Of a stretch of 51,438 nucleotides of DNA, positions 1-10,821 are shown piece after piece. This DNA comes from Cochliopodium minus. Lineage: Eukaryota > Discosea > Himatismenida > Cochliopodiidae. Made by a program: the position numbers and the translations under genes. How positions within the stretch are numbered: position 1 is the stretch's first letter; each line of letters starts with the position of its first letter. The notes below the pieces were generated by a model. It did no database searches. It was not told where the DNA came from and was given only the letters and a program-made list of their open reading frames with translations. The stretch is taken from NCBI GenBank assembly GCA_024220525.1, contig JAMYWO010000027.1:71712-123149 (forward strand). The letters run 5' to 3'.

Positions 1-173
1 AAAATATTGTGGGATTTATTCAAATCAATAGATTTATCTTTGATTGAATATTAAATTATTCTTATCTACTTGATTATTTTTTGACTATATATTGGTTCAT
101 TTTGATATATAAAAGATATATGAATAAATCTTGATAGCAATATTGATTTTAAAAATTTTTTTGAAAATCATTA

Positions 174-725
174 CTATTGTACTGTCATTTTGGATATTTT
201 ATCGTTATATGTATCATCAATCAAGACAACCTCATATATCTCTGACATTTTCATCAAAAAGGTATCTATGCCTGGTCTCTTCAATGGAAATAATGCTCCA
301 TTCTCTTGCATCAACATTGAACATAATACTGAAAAATCAATCACCAATACTGGTTTTTCAGGTGTGAATGGTAATTTTGGTGCCTTTCTTACTCTTTTGT
401 TAAATATATATTCATTAAATTCCCTTCCTAATTGAACAATTTTTTTTGTCAATGTATCTACATCTTCTTTTAAGATTGCTTTTATAGTTTTGTTTGATTC
501 TAATGAATTATTATTATCATTAATTCTTCCTTCCATCAAGAATGTTGGAGTTGCATATGCTATCAATAGTGTGGAAAATCCTATCTTGAATTTATGATTG
601 CTTAATATTGATTTCAGAGTGCTATTATTCCTCTTCATATTTTGATTGTATAGTTTTGTTGGGACTATTTTATTATTTTGTGAGAAGATATGATAATCTT
701 GTTTAAATCTAAAATATCTCACCAT
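174..725 (-). CDS. TIM50/FCP1-like mitochondrial translocase protein, 5' part
   Basis: Partial gene reading leftward from an ATG at 725; the remaining exons lie beyond position 1. The N-terminus is rich in Asn and basic residues with a short hydrophobic stretch (about residues 48-62, GFSTLLIAYATPTF), as expected for a presequence plus membrane anchor. Near residue 125 comes KPVLVIDFSVLCS and then KRPGIDTFLMKMSEIYEVVLI, the start of an FCP1/NIF-type HAD domain as in TIM50, which receives presequence proteins at the inner membrane TIM23 complex. The first HAD aspartate lies in VIDFS; the usual second Asp of DxDxT is not seen, which is also common in TIM50. The frame closes just after KMT, where GTACAA can serve as a donor. 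A CTD-phosphatase of the FCP1 family is the alternative. Confidence 0.6.
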   Translation of the reverse strand: MVRYFRFKQDYHIFSQNNKIVPTKLYNQNMKRNNSTLKSILSNHKFKIGFSTLLIAYATPTFLMEGRINDNNNSLESNKTIKAILKEDVDTLTKKIVQLGREFNEYIFNKRVRKAPKLPFTPEKPVLVIDFSVLCSMLMQENGALFPLKRPGIDTFLMKMSEIYEVVLIDDTYNDKISKMTVQ

Positions 726-1058
726 TTTTATTCTTTATTTGATTTGATTTATACAATTTTTCTAAACAACTCTTATTTTTAAATATTTTCTTCATTTTTT
801 TTTTTATTTTTTATATTCAATCATTAATTTTGAAAGGATTTGAATTAAGAATAGGAAACAAAGAGAAGAATTAATTTTTTTTCGAAATATGAAGGATCAG
901 ATCTTTCCATTTTTTTATTTTTAGTTGTTTGAATTTTAACTTAAAATTTAGAGTATAAATTAAAAAAAATGGATAAAGAGGAATGTAAGAATTTTTTATC
1001 ACATTATAAACTGAATAATCACGAATTTCAAAAATATCTGTTATGAAAATTAGATTGG
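726..1058. promoter_or_regulatory. Divergent intergenic region with an upstream ORF
   Basis: Region between the start codons of the TIM50-like gene (-) and the PARG-like gene (+). It is A/T rich with T-runs. It also holds a 25-codon ORF starting at 969 in the same frame as the downstream gene and ending in TGA at 1044-1046. No TATA element or other factor site can be assigned with confidence. Confidence 0.4.
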
Positions 1059-2846
1059 ATGTCAATATTGAAAGATAAAGAAGATATCACCCCAAAATTA
1101 CTATCACAACATAAATTATGCAAAGTGATAGAATCAATACTGATAGAATTCAAATCGGATCAATTGATGGCCTATAAAATAGCAGTGAAAGATAAATTCA
1201 AAGAAATAAAAGAGAAAGAAATGAGGGGATTGGCGATAGAGAATCATCTGAAGCAGATCTATATAATGAATCTTCTCTTCATGATGAATATATTGGGCGA
1301 GGATAAGATCGAAGAAATGATGGAGATAGTGAAAGCAAAGTATGAAGGGGAGATATTGGATGAACATGATAATATAAGGAATGATCTGGAGATCATCTAT
1401 AACACTATCAATCTATTCAACAAAGAAAATGGGATGATGGAGGATCCCTATTGCATCAAACAAAACAATGCCATGGGAAATGATATCATCATCAATCTGC
1501 AAGAGAAGCTAAGATCTACGATGAAAGAAAACATACAGATGAAATATACCACGCAGAAGCAAGAGAAGAAAATTGAGATTCTCATGTCTGAAATAGCCAA
1601 CCTCAAGTTTTATTTCTCTTCTCAAATGAAAAAGCAGTACTCCAATGTAAATGGTAACAAAGATGATCTCAACGAAAAACTTGATCTCAAAAAAGGTAAA
1701 AAAAAAAAATAAACTTTCAAAACAAAAAAAAATATGAAAAAAAAAACTTTTATTTTTTTATTTGAAGATTAATCTTGTAACTTGTTTCAACTTTTTTTTT
1801 TTTTCATTGAAAGAATTGTTTAATTACATATTCTTTCTTTTGCTTATTCCTTTTTGTAAACAAAATTAAAAAACTATGGGTTTGATTTGCAGCTTTTAAC
1901 TGCTTTCATCCTATTCCTGATAGGAACTAGTTTCAACTTTAAAATTTGAAAATAATTTAATCTGAAAAAAAATTAATCAAATCTAAATTTAAATATTAAC
2001 AAATTGATTGTTTAAAATAAAAATATTTTTTTTTCAAAAGATCATGGTATAAAGGACAAAGACGATTTACCTTCTAATTGGAATTCGAAGAAATGGAGAG
2101 AATTCTATGAAGTTGCAATGAAGCAAAAAAACGAGTTCTCTCTCCAAAAATTGATGACAGTGGTCAGCCAAAGCACCGAAAACTGCTGCAATAGATTGTA
2201 TTATCGAATGGGTAATTTGGTGGTGGATTTATCAAAGTCTGAAATTAGAGAATCTATCTCCCAAACCATATTTTACAAAAAAGGACAAGTTGGATCTGTA
2301 AAAAAATTTAAAAATAAATTTAAAATTAATTTTTTGAATAATCATAAAAAATCAAATTTAATTTTTTACAAATCTTTTTTTTTTAATTATTAATAAATAT
2401 TTTTTAGAATGATGTTTTTGATACAAAGACAAGTTGTCATTGGATAAAAAGGTGACAAAATTATATCAAATTTTTTTTTTTTTGAAATCACTCATTTGTT
2501 TCTCCTCACAAAGTGACCCCATTAACTGTAGTTTATGGCTGAAAAGGACCTTGAACATGAATCCTGTAGTATTGTCAGCAATAAATCTAAATAATTTCTG
2601 TAAATAATGTTTTTTTTCTTTAAAAAATTTTTTTTTTATAAAATTTTTTGATTTATTTAGCCATAGAAAGTGATATTTGGATTAGATCTTCAATAAGAAT
2701 CAATTTTTCAAAGAACAATATTGATAAGGACAATGTAATTTATGCTCCAAATGTCCATATTTTCCGTACTCACAAGTCCAAAGTAGAATTTTATTTTATT
2801 TTATTTTTCATTTTCATTTTTCATTTTTCATTAATATTTAAATTAT

Positions 2847-2879
<33 letters not shown>

Positions 2880-5656
2880 TATTTTTTATTTTTTATTTTT
2901 CATTTTTCATTTTTCTTTAATTATTTTTTTATTTTTTATTTTTTATTTTTTATTTTTTATTTTTTATTTTTTATTTTTTATTTTTTATTTTTTATTTTTT
3001 ATTTTTCATTTTTTATTTTTTATTTTTTATTTTTTATTTTTTATATTTTATTTTTTATTTTTTATTTTTTATTTTTTATTTTTTATTTTTATATTGCTTG
3101 ATATTCGACATTTTATTTTTGTTTCTGAATAGGGATTCGCTTTCTCTGTTCCAGATAAAATGTCTTTCATTTTATCTCCTGTCACTGAAAATCCGGAAAC
3201 GAATCAGGAAAAATCATTAATGACTGACAACTCTCAAATATCTGATCTCCAAATTAAATTAGAAACCATTTTCAACATTGCTTCTTTTCATAAACACGAC
3301 GTATTGGTAACAAAAAATTTGAAATTTGAAATTTGAAATTTGAAATAAAAAATGAAAAAATAAAGAAAATAATAAAAAATAAAAAATAAAAAATAAATCA
3401 ATAAAAAATTTGAAATAAAAAATTTGAAATAATAAATTTGAAATTAATAATTTGAAATTAATAAAAATAAAATATAAAATAAAAACTAAAATATCAATTC
3501 AAAAGAATTAATAAATTTAAATGTAGGTTGTCCCTTGCTTTGGGTTTACATTTGGCATTCCAGCATACCATATCTTCGTGATGATAAAAGACATCATAGT
3601 TTCCCTCTTCAGCAACAGATTCAAACACGTCATCTTCGCAGTGGATGAGAATGAATCAAACCTCAAGCTGGCCAAGGAGGTTTGGAAGCTGGAAACTCCT
3701 TCTTCAAACAGAAACTCTTCTTCCATAAATGAGATTATCGAAAATAAAATTAATAAAAATATTAGTAATAATAATAGTAATAACAATAATCATAATAATG
3801 AAGAAAACAAACAAAAGCAAATTTTTTTTAGTGAAAATGTGAGAGGTGAAAAAATAGTCGAAAATCCCATTTTTCTGCTGAAAAATAAAAAATCTAGTGG
3901 TTCTATGAATGATTACGGAATAGAAGAAAAAGTGGAAGATGATGTATCAAATAATTTTTACTTTGAAACTTCTCGGATAAATGCAAGTATTAAAAATAAT
4001 CCACAAAATATTGTAAATGATGATAAAAAGCAAACGAATTATATTTCGGAATTAAATGGAAATGATCAAAAAAATATCGGCAAAGAATATAATGGAGTTA
4101 AAGAGTTTAATGTAAATACAACCGGGACAAATTCTATCCATTCAAACGAAAGCAAACATTTCCCCAGCACCCTCTCCGCAAACAACAATTACAACAGCTA
4201 TTCCACCTCGAATAAAGTCTTAAACAAGCTGAACAACCTCGACAACAAAGTAAAATTTAACGAGAGGATGAATATCGTCAACAAATTGAACAACAACAAC
4301 ATACTAAAACTTCATTCCTACTACTTTTTCAACTTTTACAACAACAACAATCTCAAAGAAAAAGGAAGCGAAAAAAACCTCGTTCAGAAAAACAACAGAC
4401 ACGAAATTTCTCACCACATTTTCAACTTGCATTGTGAGAATGACAATGAGAATGATAATGAGAATGACGAGGAAAATGATGAGGAGGAGGATGAAGAAGA
4501 GGTAGTCAAGTTCAAGAAGTTCGGTCATTCCATCATGTGGGCCAACCAGGGTTTCCAGTCTTCAAAGGAGTTTTTCTCTTTTGCAAGATCTATCAAGATC
4601 GCTGCTAAAAACAAACCAAAATTATCAAAACAGAGTAAATAGATTTAAATAGCCATATTTTTTTTAACAGTATTTTTTTAATGTTTTATTATTTTTTTGA
4701 TTTTCTAATATTTTTTTATATGACATTTATTTTGTTTTTTTGAATCAAATATTTTTATTATTATTTATTATTAAAATAATTTAGAATTTATTATTTTTTT
4801 TTTTTGAATTTATCATTTTTATTTTTCAGTGAAACAAATCTTCGAAAAAGCAAATCAAGTTCAACATTTTGAAGAAAAAGCTTTGAGTATGGGACATTAC
4901 AGTGAATTAAGTGACTCCCAGTCCTCCTATTCCCTAGACCAAGAAGATGAACTCAAACCTGCCATTTTGTCAAAATCGGAAACCATCATATTCACCAAAA
5001 AGCAGCGCACTCCCTTACAAAAACAACAAAGACAATTTTTTGATGATGTGCCCGTAGAAATGGAAGAACCCACCGAAAGAAATGACGAGAGTACATTTGA
5101 CACGAGGTATTATATTTTTTTAAAAAAAATTCATTTTATTTATTGTGATTATTAATTAATTTTAATTATTTTAATTTTATAGTTTTATTTTATTTTTTAT
5201 TTTTTATTTTATTTCAAATTTTTTATTTCAATTTTCTATTTTAAATTTTTATTTTTATATCATATTTTTTCATTTTTATTAATTTTATTAATTTTTATTT
5301 TTCCAATATATTCTTTATTCTTTATTTTTAAAAGTGAAAGCGAGGCAAAAGCTTTAGAAAACAAAAACAGACCCTTGTTATTAAAAACAGAAAAACAATT
5401 CTTCAAAAGCAAAGAAAACTTGGATGAAATAACTCATCCCATGAATATGAATATGAACAACATCAACAATTTAAAAGAACAAACACAGGCATTTGTTATC
5501 AATAACTCCATTGAAGTTTGGCTTGATGATGCTCCCACTCTTTATCCTACCAAGAAAAAACTTGAGAAAACAACTAGATTTCATCCTCCTTTTAACAAAA
5601 GTGGATCTTTTAACTTAAACTATGACAGCGACGAAGAAAAAGAAAATAAGTTCTAA
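1059..5656 (+). CDS. PARG-like (TIGR02452/DUF2263 type) protein with coiled-coil N-terminus and disordered tail
   Basis: Exons read as 1059-1695, 2041-2297, 2408-2451, 2514-2599, 2661-2782, 3133-3306, 3527-4634, 4830-5106 and 5335-5656; reading phase is kept at every junction. Exon 1 is a charged, mostly helical segment of about 210 residues. Exons 2-7 resemble the microbial-type poly(ADP-ribose) glycohydrolase fold: ENCCNRLYYRMGN, NPVVLSAINLNNF, IESDIWIRSS, NVIYAPNVHIFR, MSFILSPVTENP, then DVLVVPCFGFTFGIPA and FKHVIFAVDEN. The catalytic loop of active members (GGG then QEE) is missing between LNNF and IESD. The remaining 550 or so residues are low complexity (Asn runs, Asp/Glu run, Lys-rich) and probably disordered. 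It may bind ADP-ribose without cleaving it. The intron 1 join (345 nt) rests on matching phase and lack of another start. Confidence 0.65.
1696..2040 (+). other. Long first intron of the PARG-like gene with two small hairpins
   Basis: Intron of ordinary complexity between donor gtaaaa and acceptor tttcaaaag. It contains two adjacent short hairpins: GCAG/CTGC around a 7-nt loop at 1889-1903, and CCTA/TAGG around a 7-nt loop at 1910-1924. No RNA family is recognised. Confidence 0.35.
2783..3132 (+). repeat. Intronic A(T)6 simple-sequence tract
   Basis: Almost the whole intron between the THKSK and GFAFSV exons is a period-7 array (one A followed by six T) with a few variants. Exons on both sides fit the same protein and phase, so the tract is a real intron and not a chimeric join. 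Confidence 0.85.
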
Positions 5657-5969
5657 CACTAAATAAATTTTTGAGAATATAAGAAAAATGATTTTTAAAA
5701 ACTAATCAAAATAATTATAAAAACTTACTTTTGGTGATTAAAAACTTTGATTAATGAAATGATTCTAAAAGAAATGGAAAATAGTTATAAGAAGGGAGAA
5801 TAATTTTTCAGTGAATCAAATTGTTTGAAAAATTAGAGAAAAGAGATTGAATTTTGACTTTTCTTTTACTTTTCAATTTTGAGAACAATTGATCAATTAC
5901 ATAAGGAAAAATAATTTGCATAATTATGCGAATCACCATACACTGTATGTAATATCAATTGTATATTAG
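5657..5969. other. Intergenic region, nothing recognised
   Basis: AT-rich unique sequence between the PARG-like gene and the tRNA-like gene. No ORF, repeat or RNA motif could be supported. Confidence 0.5.
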
Positions 5970-6051
5970 AAGTTANGCGAAGCTGGTCAAACGTGTCACG
6001 TTAAAAGGCCGTGATCCCTCGGGTTCGTGGGTTCAAATCCCACCCAACTCA
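5970..6051 (+). tRNA. tRNA-Leu-like gene (type II, probable UAA anticodon), with an N in the acceptor stem
   Basis: The 3' half is typical: T-arm GTGGG-TTCAAAT-CCCAC, acceptor strand CCAACTC with discriminator A, and a T-run terminator from about 6054. CCC-TC-GGG before it is a long variable arm, so this is a Leu/Ser-type tRNA. The D-loop has GGTCAAA. The anticodon stem GTCAC/GTGAT encloses GTTAAAA plus four extra bases (GGCC), giving a probable TAA anticodon, the main Leu codon partner in an AT-rich genome. The 5' acceptor strand matches poorly (two mismatches) and holds an N at 5976, so the first bases may belong to another sequence or be misread. No CCA is encoded, as in eukaryotes. The enlarged anticodon loop could be a tiny intron or a sequence error. 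Confidence 0.65.
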
Positions 6052-6148
6052 ATATTTTTTTTTCATTTTTGATTTTTTTAAACTTTTGGAAATAAATTTA
6101 TTTGATTGAAGAATATTGAGATGTGTTGGTTAGGAATATTATGAGTTT

Positions 6149-8523
6149 TTATATTTCAATTTCTAATATTTTTTCGTTCATTCTAATTTTATATTTTTGA
6201 TAATTACTGTGTCCAATATTTGAGAAAACACCAAACAATAATCCACACCTCATGGCCAACTGTTTCTTTACTTTAAGGTTCCCAATGTTACCAACAACTA
6301 GATTGCCGTTGACAGAAGCTTTCCTAAAAGAAAATAATTAAACTTTAAAGAAATTTATTTGAAAAAAAAAATTAATACTGGTTCACATGTAACATTGGAT
6401 AATTTTTTCCATTAAAGTATTTAGACAAATAAAACTCCAATGTGCTAGAAGAACCATACATTTGTAAAGAATCAAATTGAGAAGTGTAAGAAGTGTTCAG
6501 TGACAAAACAGAGTAAACTTTAAAAATAAAATACAAATACAAATAAAAATAAAATAAAATTTGATTTAATATTTACAGTCAATGAACACTTCTGAATATA
6601 CAAACAATTTAGTTAAGACGATTAATCTCGAAAAATCATTCAAAAGTAAATTTCCGTAGATGCTTGCATTTCCATTACTAATCACTTGGGCAGTGTCAGA
6701 AAGTTTGATTTCTTTTACAAAGTATTTCCCTTCGTAGAGGTAATCTTTGGAGCCCGAAAATACGAGTTTTCCAGTTTTGGTGGGGTTATCCAAATTTTTG
6801 TTGGGTAGGCAATGTGTATAATTAAAATGTGATCTCAACTCGAGAGTTCCTTCAATATAAAATAAAATAAGATTCTTTTAATTTATTATTTTTTACGGGT
6901 TTTAAATTTTTACTTTTATTTTGGTTTTAATTATTTATTTTTTTGTCAAATAATACCAAATTTAAATTTAAATTTTAATTTTAATTCTTACCTCCCTCAC
7001 TTCCCTTTTCTATCTTTTCGTATAGAAAAATATTGGTTTTTTCTTCACAAAAAGAGGTGGATCCTCTCAAAGACAAAAGAGCTCCATCTTTTAAAAAAGA
7101 AAAAATATCATAAAACAAAAATGAAAATAATAAAAATAAAAATAAAAATAAAAATAAAAATAAAAATAAAAATAAAAATAAAAATAAGAAATAAATAAAA
7201 ATAAGAAAAAAATATTTACTTGATATGGTGAGGTTACTTTTCCCCAACAAATTAAAATTCGGATATAAAGAAACAGACGAACCTTCATTTAAAACCATGG
7301 AACCGTTCCTATTAGAAAAAAATTTGTCAAAAAAAAAAATAACAAATAATCAAGGTAATTTTAAATAATAAAATTGTTAATAAAAAAATTTAAAAAGATT
7401 TGAAATTTTTTTTAAATTTTTACTCAATGAGAAAAATTCCGCTTTTGGAGGATTTGTTGTGAAAAAATGAAAAAATGGAGACAGAATCATAAGAAGAAAA
7501 AGAAATTAAAGAAGAACACTGAATGAGTGAATCAGAACTCAAATAACTTTTTTTACTGAGCCAATTAATGTTTTGAGAGGAAATGATGTTCAAAGAAAAA
7601 ATGCGGAATTCACCAAAAAACACTACTTTTTCGCTGAAAATAATTTTAGATGTAGTGTCCACTATCCCTCTTAGTATTGTATCTTCTAGCACTTTAGTTT
7701 TGGTGTGTATTTGTGATTCTTCAGATTCGAAATTTATGTTACCTGAAAGAACTAATTCTCCTGTTTGGAATTTTTTTTTTTATTTCAAAAATTAAATAAA
7801 AATTATTCTTATAAATGATTTATCTTTTTTTTTTTGCCTTTTCCTCTTATTGAAGAAGTTTCTTGGATGGAATTGTTTCCTTGCAAATAAAGTGTGGAAT
7901 CTTGTATTGATCTATTTTTAAAATAATGGGTTTTAATATAATCAATTTCAAAAAAATTTGTGGAAATGAAAATAATTTTATTATATTTTTAATTTTTAAA
8001 ATTTTAAAATTTTAAAATTTTTATTTAAAAAAAAAATTTACAAAGTGACTGGTGGCAAGATTTGATACGATGAAGATTCGATGTATAATGTTCCTTTTTT
8101 GATGTTAATGAGATTGATTCTATATTCCCCTCTCACAATCAATCTATTGGTCGCAATGACATCGAATTTTGATATTTCCAAGAGGCTTTCTATCTCCAAT
8201 ACTCCATTCTCCTCTATTATAAATTGCCCACCATTCATTTTCACTGAATTTATTTTGACGTGTATTCCTTTTTTAATGCAGATTTTAGGCAAGGAACTTT
8301 CTCCTCCTATTGTTAATCTATCCAATGTCATGTTCTCATTTATAAACACCATATATTTCCCTTCTTTGCTTATCGATGCATCCATCTTTGGTATAGTCCC
8401 ATTCTGCCAATTATCAGGATTTTCATAATCTCCATTTTTGGATGATATCCATTGTCCAGATGAAATCATAATCAATATCCCCATCAAAATGAATAATATT
8501 TCTTTGAATTTCATTCTCTTCAA
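6149..8523 (-). CDS. Secreted beta-rich (right-handed beta-helix-like) protein
   Basis: Seven exons read leftward from the AT-rich start MKRMKFKEILFILMGILIM, a clear signal peptide, to a TAA at 6149-6151. Exons are about 8038-8523, 7830-7900, 7420-7766, 7225-7301, 7000-7090, 6578-6846 and 6371-6520, then 6149-6324. After the signal comes a W(I/N)-rich start (GQWISSKNGDYENPDNWQNG) like the opening of G8-type or polymorphic outer-membrane-type beta domains. Short alternating strand-turn segments follow (GELVLSGNINFES, YGNLLLND, SVNGNLVVGNIGNL), the pattern of a parallel beta-helix. No C-terminal anchor is seen. The second intron must begin with GC rather than GT. Function is probably extracellular or cell-surface. 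No catalytic residues are evident and the exact family is not recognised. Confidence 0.6.
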
Positions 8524-8668
8524 TTTTTTTTGATTAAATAAACAATATATCTTTATTCATCAAATTAATCCATTTGAATATAGTTGTGTGGAATCAATTG
8601 AAGAATGTTTTTATTTTGGAGTGCATTTTTAAAATAAATTTCCAAATTTAGAATATTATATTAAAAAA

Positions 8669-10465
8669 ATGGAAGATTATTCAAACATTCAAGACAAATC
8701 ATTGAAAGAACAAACAAATAATATCATCAAGAGAGCTCACAACAATTTGGCAACTTATAAAGATATCCATAGGCTAATCAAACATATTTCTCTGTATGAT
8801 GACGAAAAGAGAATAGATAATGCTGATATGGATGAACCAATAAACATCAAAATCAAATTCTTCTACGAATTTCTGGTGGATAAGATGATAATGGATCCAA
8901 ATACCAATAAATCGATGAAAGAAAGAATATCACCACAATTAAAAGAAGAACCTCTTGAATGGCCTACAGTGAATCTATTAATTATAACTGTAAAATAAAT
9001 TTGATTAATATAATTGTGAAATATTCAATATAAATTTAAAAAAGAATATAATAGGTGAAAATACAAACACAGGTAAAATTTAATTTTAAATTTAAATTTC
9101 ATTATTTCATTTAATTGTTCTCCTCGAAAAGGATTTTTATTGAAAGTAATCAATCAGAACGTGATCAGTCCTGTGATAACGCTAATTCATATGAAACTCA
9201 GTGAATTGGAGCTGGTGAGCAAAGACACAAGAGAAAATGCATGGAAAATATTTATTTATTTTACCAAAAAAAAAGTTAAAGTTGTACACAAAAAGCAGCA
9301 AATAGGAATTGATACAAAGTAATTTTTTTGAATTTAATTTAAAGAGATAATTTTTTTTTTACTTTTTATAATAAGGTTTTCTTTTACATGGAAATTAAAA
9401 TTTGAATATGATCTGAATGAAGAAGCCAAAATCACAGAATTTCCGCAGAGATATTCTTTTCGTGTAAATGATTTTATAATTGAAGAGGACACTTCTCTTC
9501 CCAAATATTCCAAGTTGGAAAGCTTTTTCTTTGAAAATATGAATCCAAAGCAAAAATTGAAAATTAAATTGAGAAAATTTTGTAAACGTAAGAATGGTTC
9601 TTTTTTATTACAAAAAATGAAGAAATTTCTCACAATAAAAATAAATTTTAGTTGAAAACGAAACCGTCTTAGATCTTTCAAATCTTTTAATCAAACAAAT
9701 TCCGGGTAATTTAAACATTTATTATAATTATTTTAATTTATTTTAATATTTCTTTTTATTTCTTTTAATTTATTTATTAAAAAAAGAGGATATTGTCAAA
9801 AATTCAAAAACAGTTCAATCTTTAGTACTAATGAACAACCAACTAGAAACACTTCCCAAATATTTCACCTTGTTTGAAAACTTGGTGTCTCTCGATCTTG
9901 TAAAGAACAATTTCTCTGAATTTCCTCCTCAGATTTTATCTTTAAAAACGTTAAAAGTTTTGATGATTGGAGGAAACAAAATTAAAAGCATTTGCGATCT
10001 TTCTTCTTTGGAAAATTTGGAAAAAATCAGTTTTTCTTACAATTACCTTGAAACCTTACCTGAAAGTTTGTCTTCTCTTAAAAACCTTTCTTCATTAACA
10101 ATATCAAATAACCTAATAAGAAGTAAGAAATATAATTTTATTATTAACAATTTAGTTTATTTGAGAAAAAAATATTCATCAATTTCTTCTTTTTTAAAAA
10201 ATTTTTTCTAGAATTTCCTGAAGTTCTTAATTCTATGAAATCGCTCAAACTTGTTTCTGTTCACAATAACCCTTTCCTCAAGGAATTTCTTGGTGATAAA
10301 TTAGAGCTTCTTGGTTCTGATGAGATCAATAACATTTTCATGGAGAAGTTAGGGATAGTGAAAGATTATGTCATAGTTTCATCTATCAACAATGATGAGA
10401 AAGGAAACTCAAAAAAGAAAAAGGAGAAGAAAAAGAAAAAAGAAAATAAAAAAGATAAAAAATAA
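8669..10465 (+). CDS. Leucine-rich-repeat protein with novel N-terminal half and Lys-rich tail
   Basis: Exons 8669-8989, 9045-9072, 9132-9318, 9376-9587, 9652-9705, 9787-10122 and 10212-10465; phases agree at each join and the second exon is only 28 nt. The first 235 or so residues (MEDYSNIQDKSLKEQ onward) match nothing I know; they contain an acidic, aromatic-rich region. From ENETVLDLSNLLIKQIP there are about seven LRRs of the LxxLPxxLxxLxxLxxLxLxxN type (ETLPKYFTLFENLVSLDL, ETLPESLSSLKNLSSL), and LKLVSVHNNPF caps them. The tail is a run of Lys with Glu. Such LRRs bind proteins, often in Ras-linked signalling, and a Ras gene follows directly on the same strand, but a functional link is only a guess. 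Confidence 0.75.
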
Positions 10466-10821
10466 ATTTCCATTCATCTTTATCTAATTTGTATATATAT
10501 TTTCTTTTTAAATTTAAATTTTATTATTTTGGCGCAATTAAGTTTCTTTATAGGGATTATTATTTTTTGAATGTCCCAAAATTTATTTGTCACCTGATGA
10601 TTCAAATTTGCCTCTCTTTTTTTCCTCAATTTTTTTTAATTATAAACTCTATAGTTTGCCAAAAATTATCTTCACTATTAAAATAAAAAAAAAAAGGTAA
10701 GAAACAAAACAATTTCATATTTCCTCATTCAACTAATTATCAAGAGAAATTTGAGAATAATGATAATATTTTCAAAAAAAAAAAAATTTTATAAATTTTT
10801 ATAAAAACAAAAAAAATTTAG
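10466..10821. promoter_or_regulatory. Intergenic region upstream of the Ras gene
   Basis: AT-rich stretch between the LRR gene stop and the Ras ATG. Several A- and T-runs lie just before the start codon. No defined regulatory motif or RNA gene is recognised. Confidence 0.35.

Noticed and set aside
871-1065. 64-residue minus-strand ORF
   Set aside because: Hydrophobic by-product antisense to the upstream ORF region, with no splice or family support.
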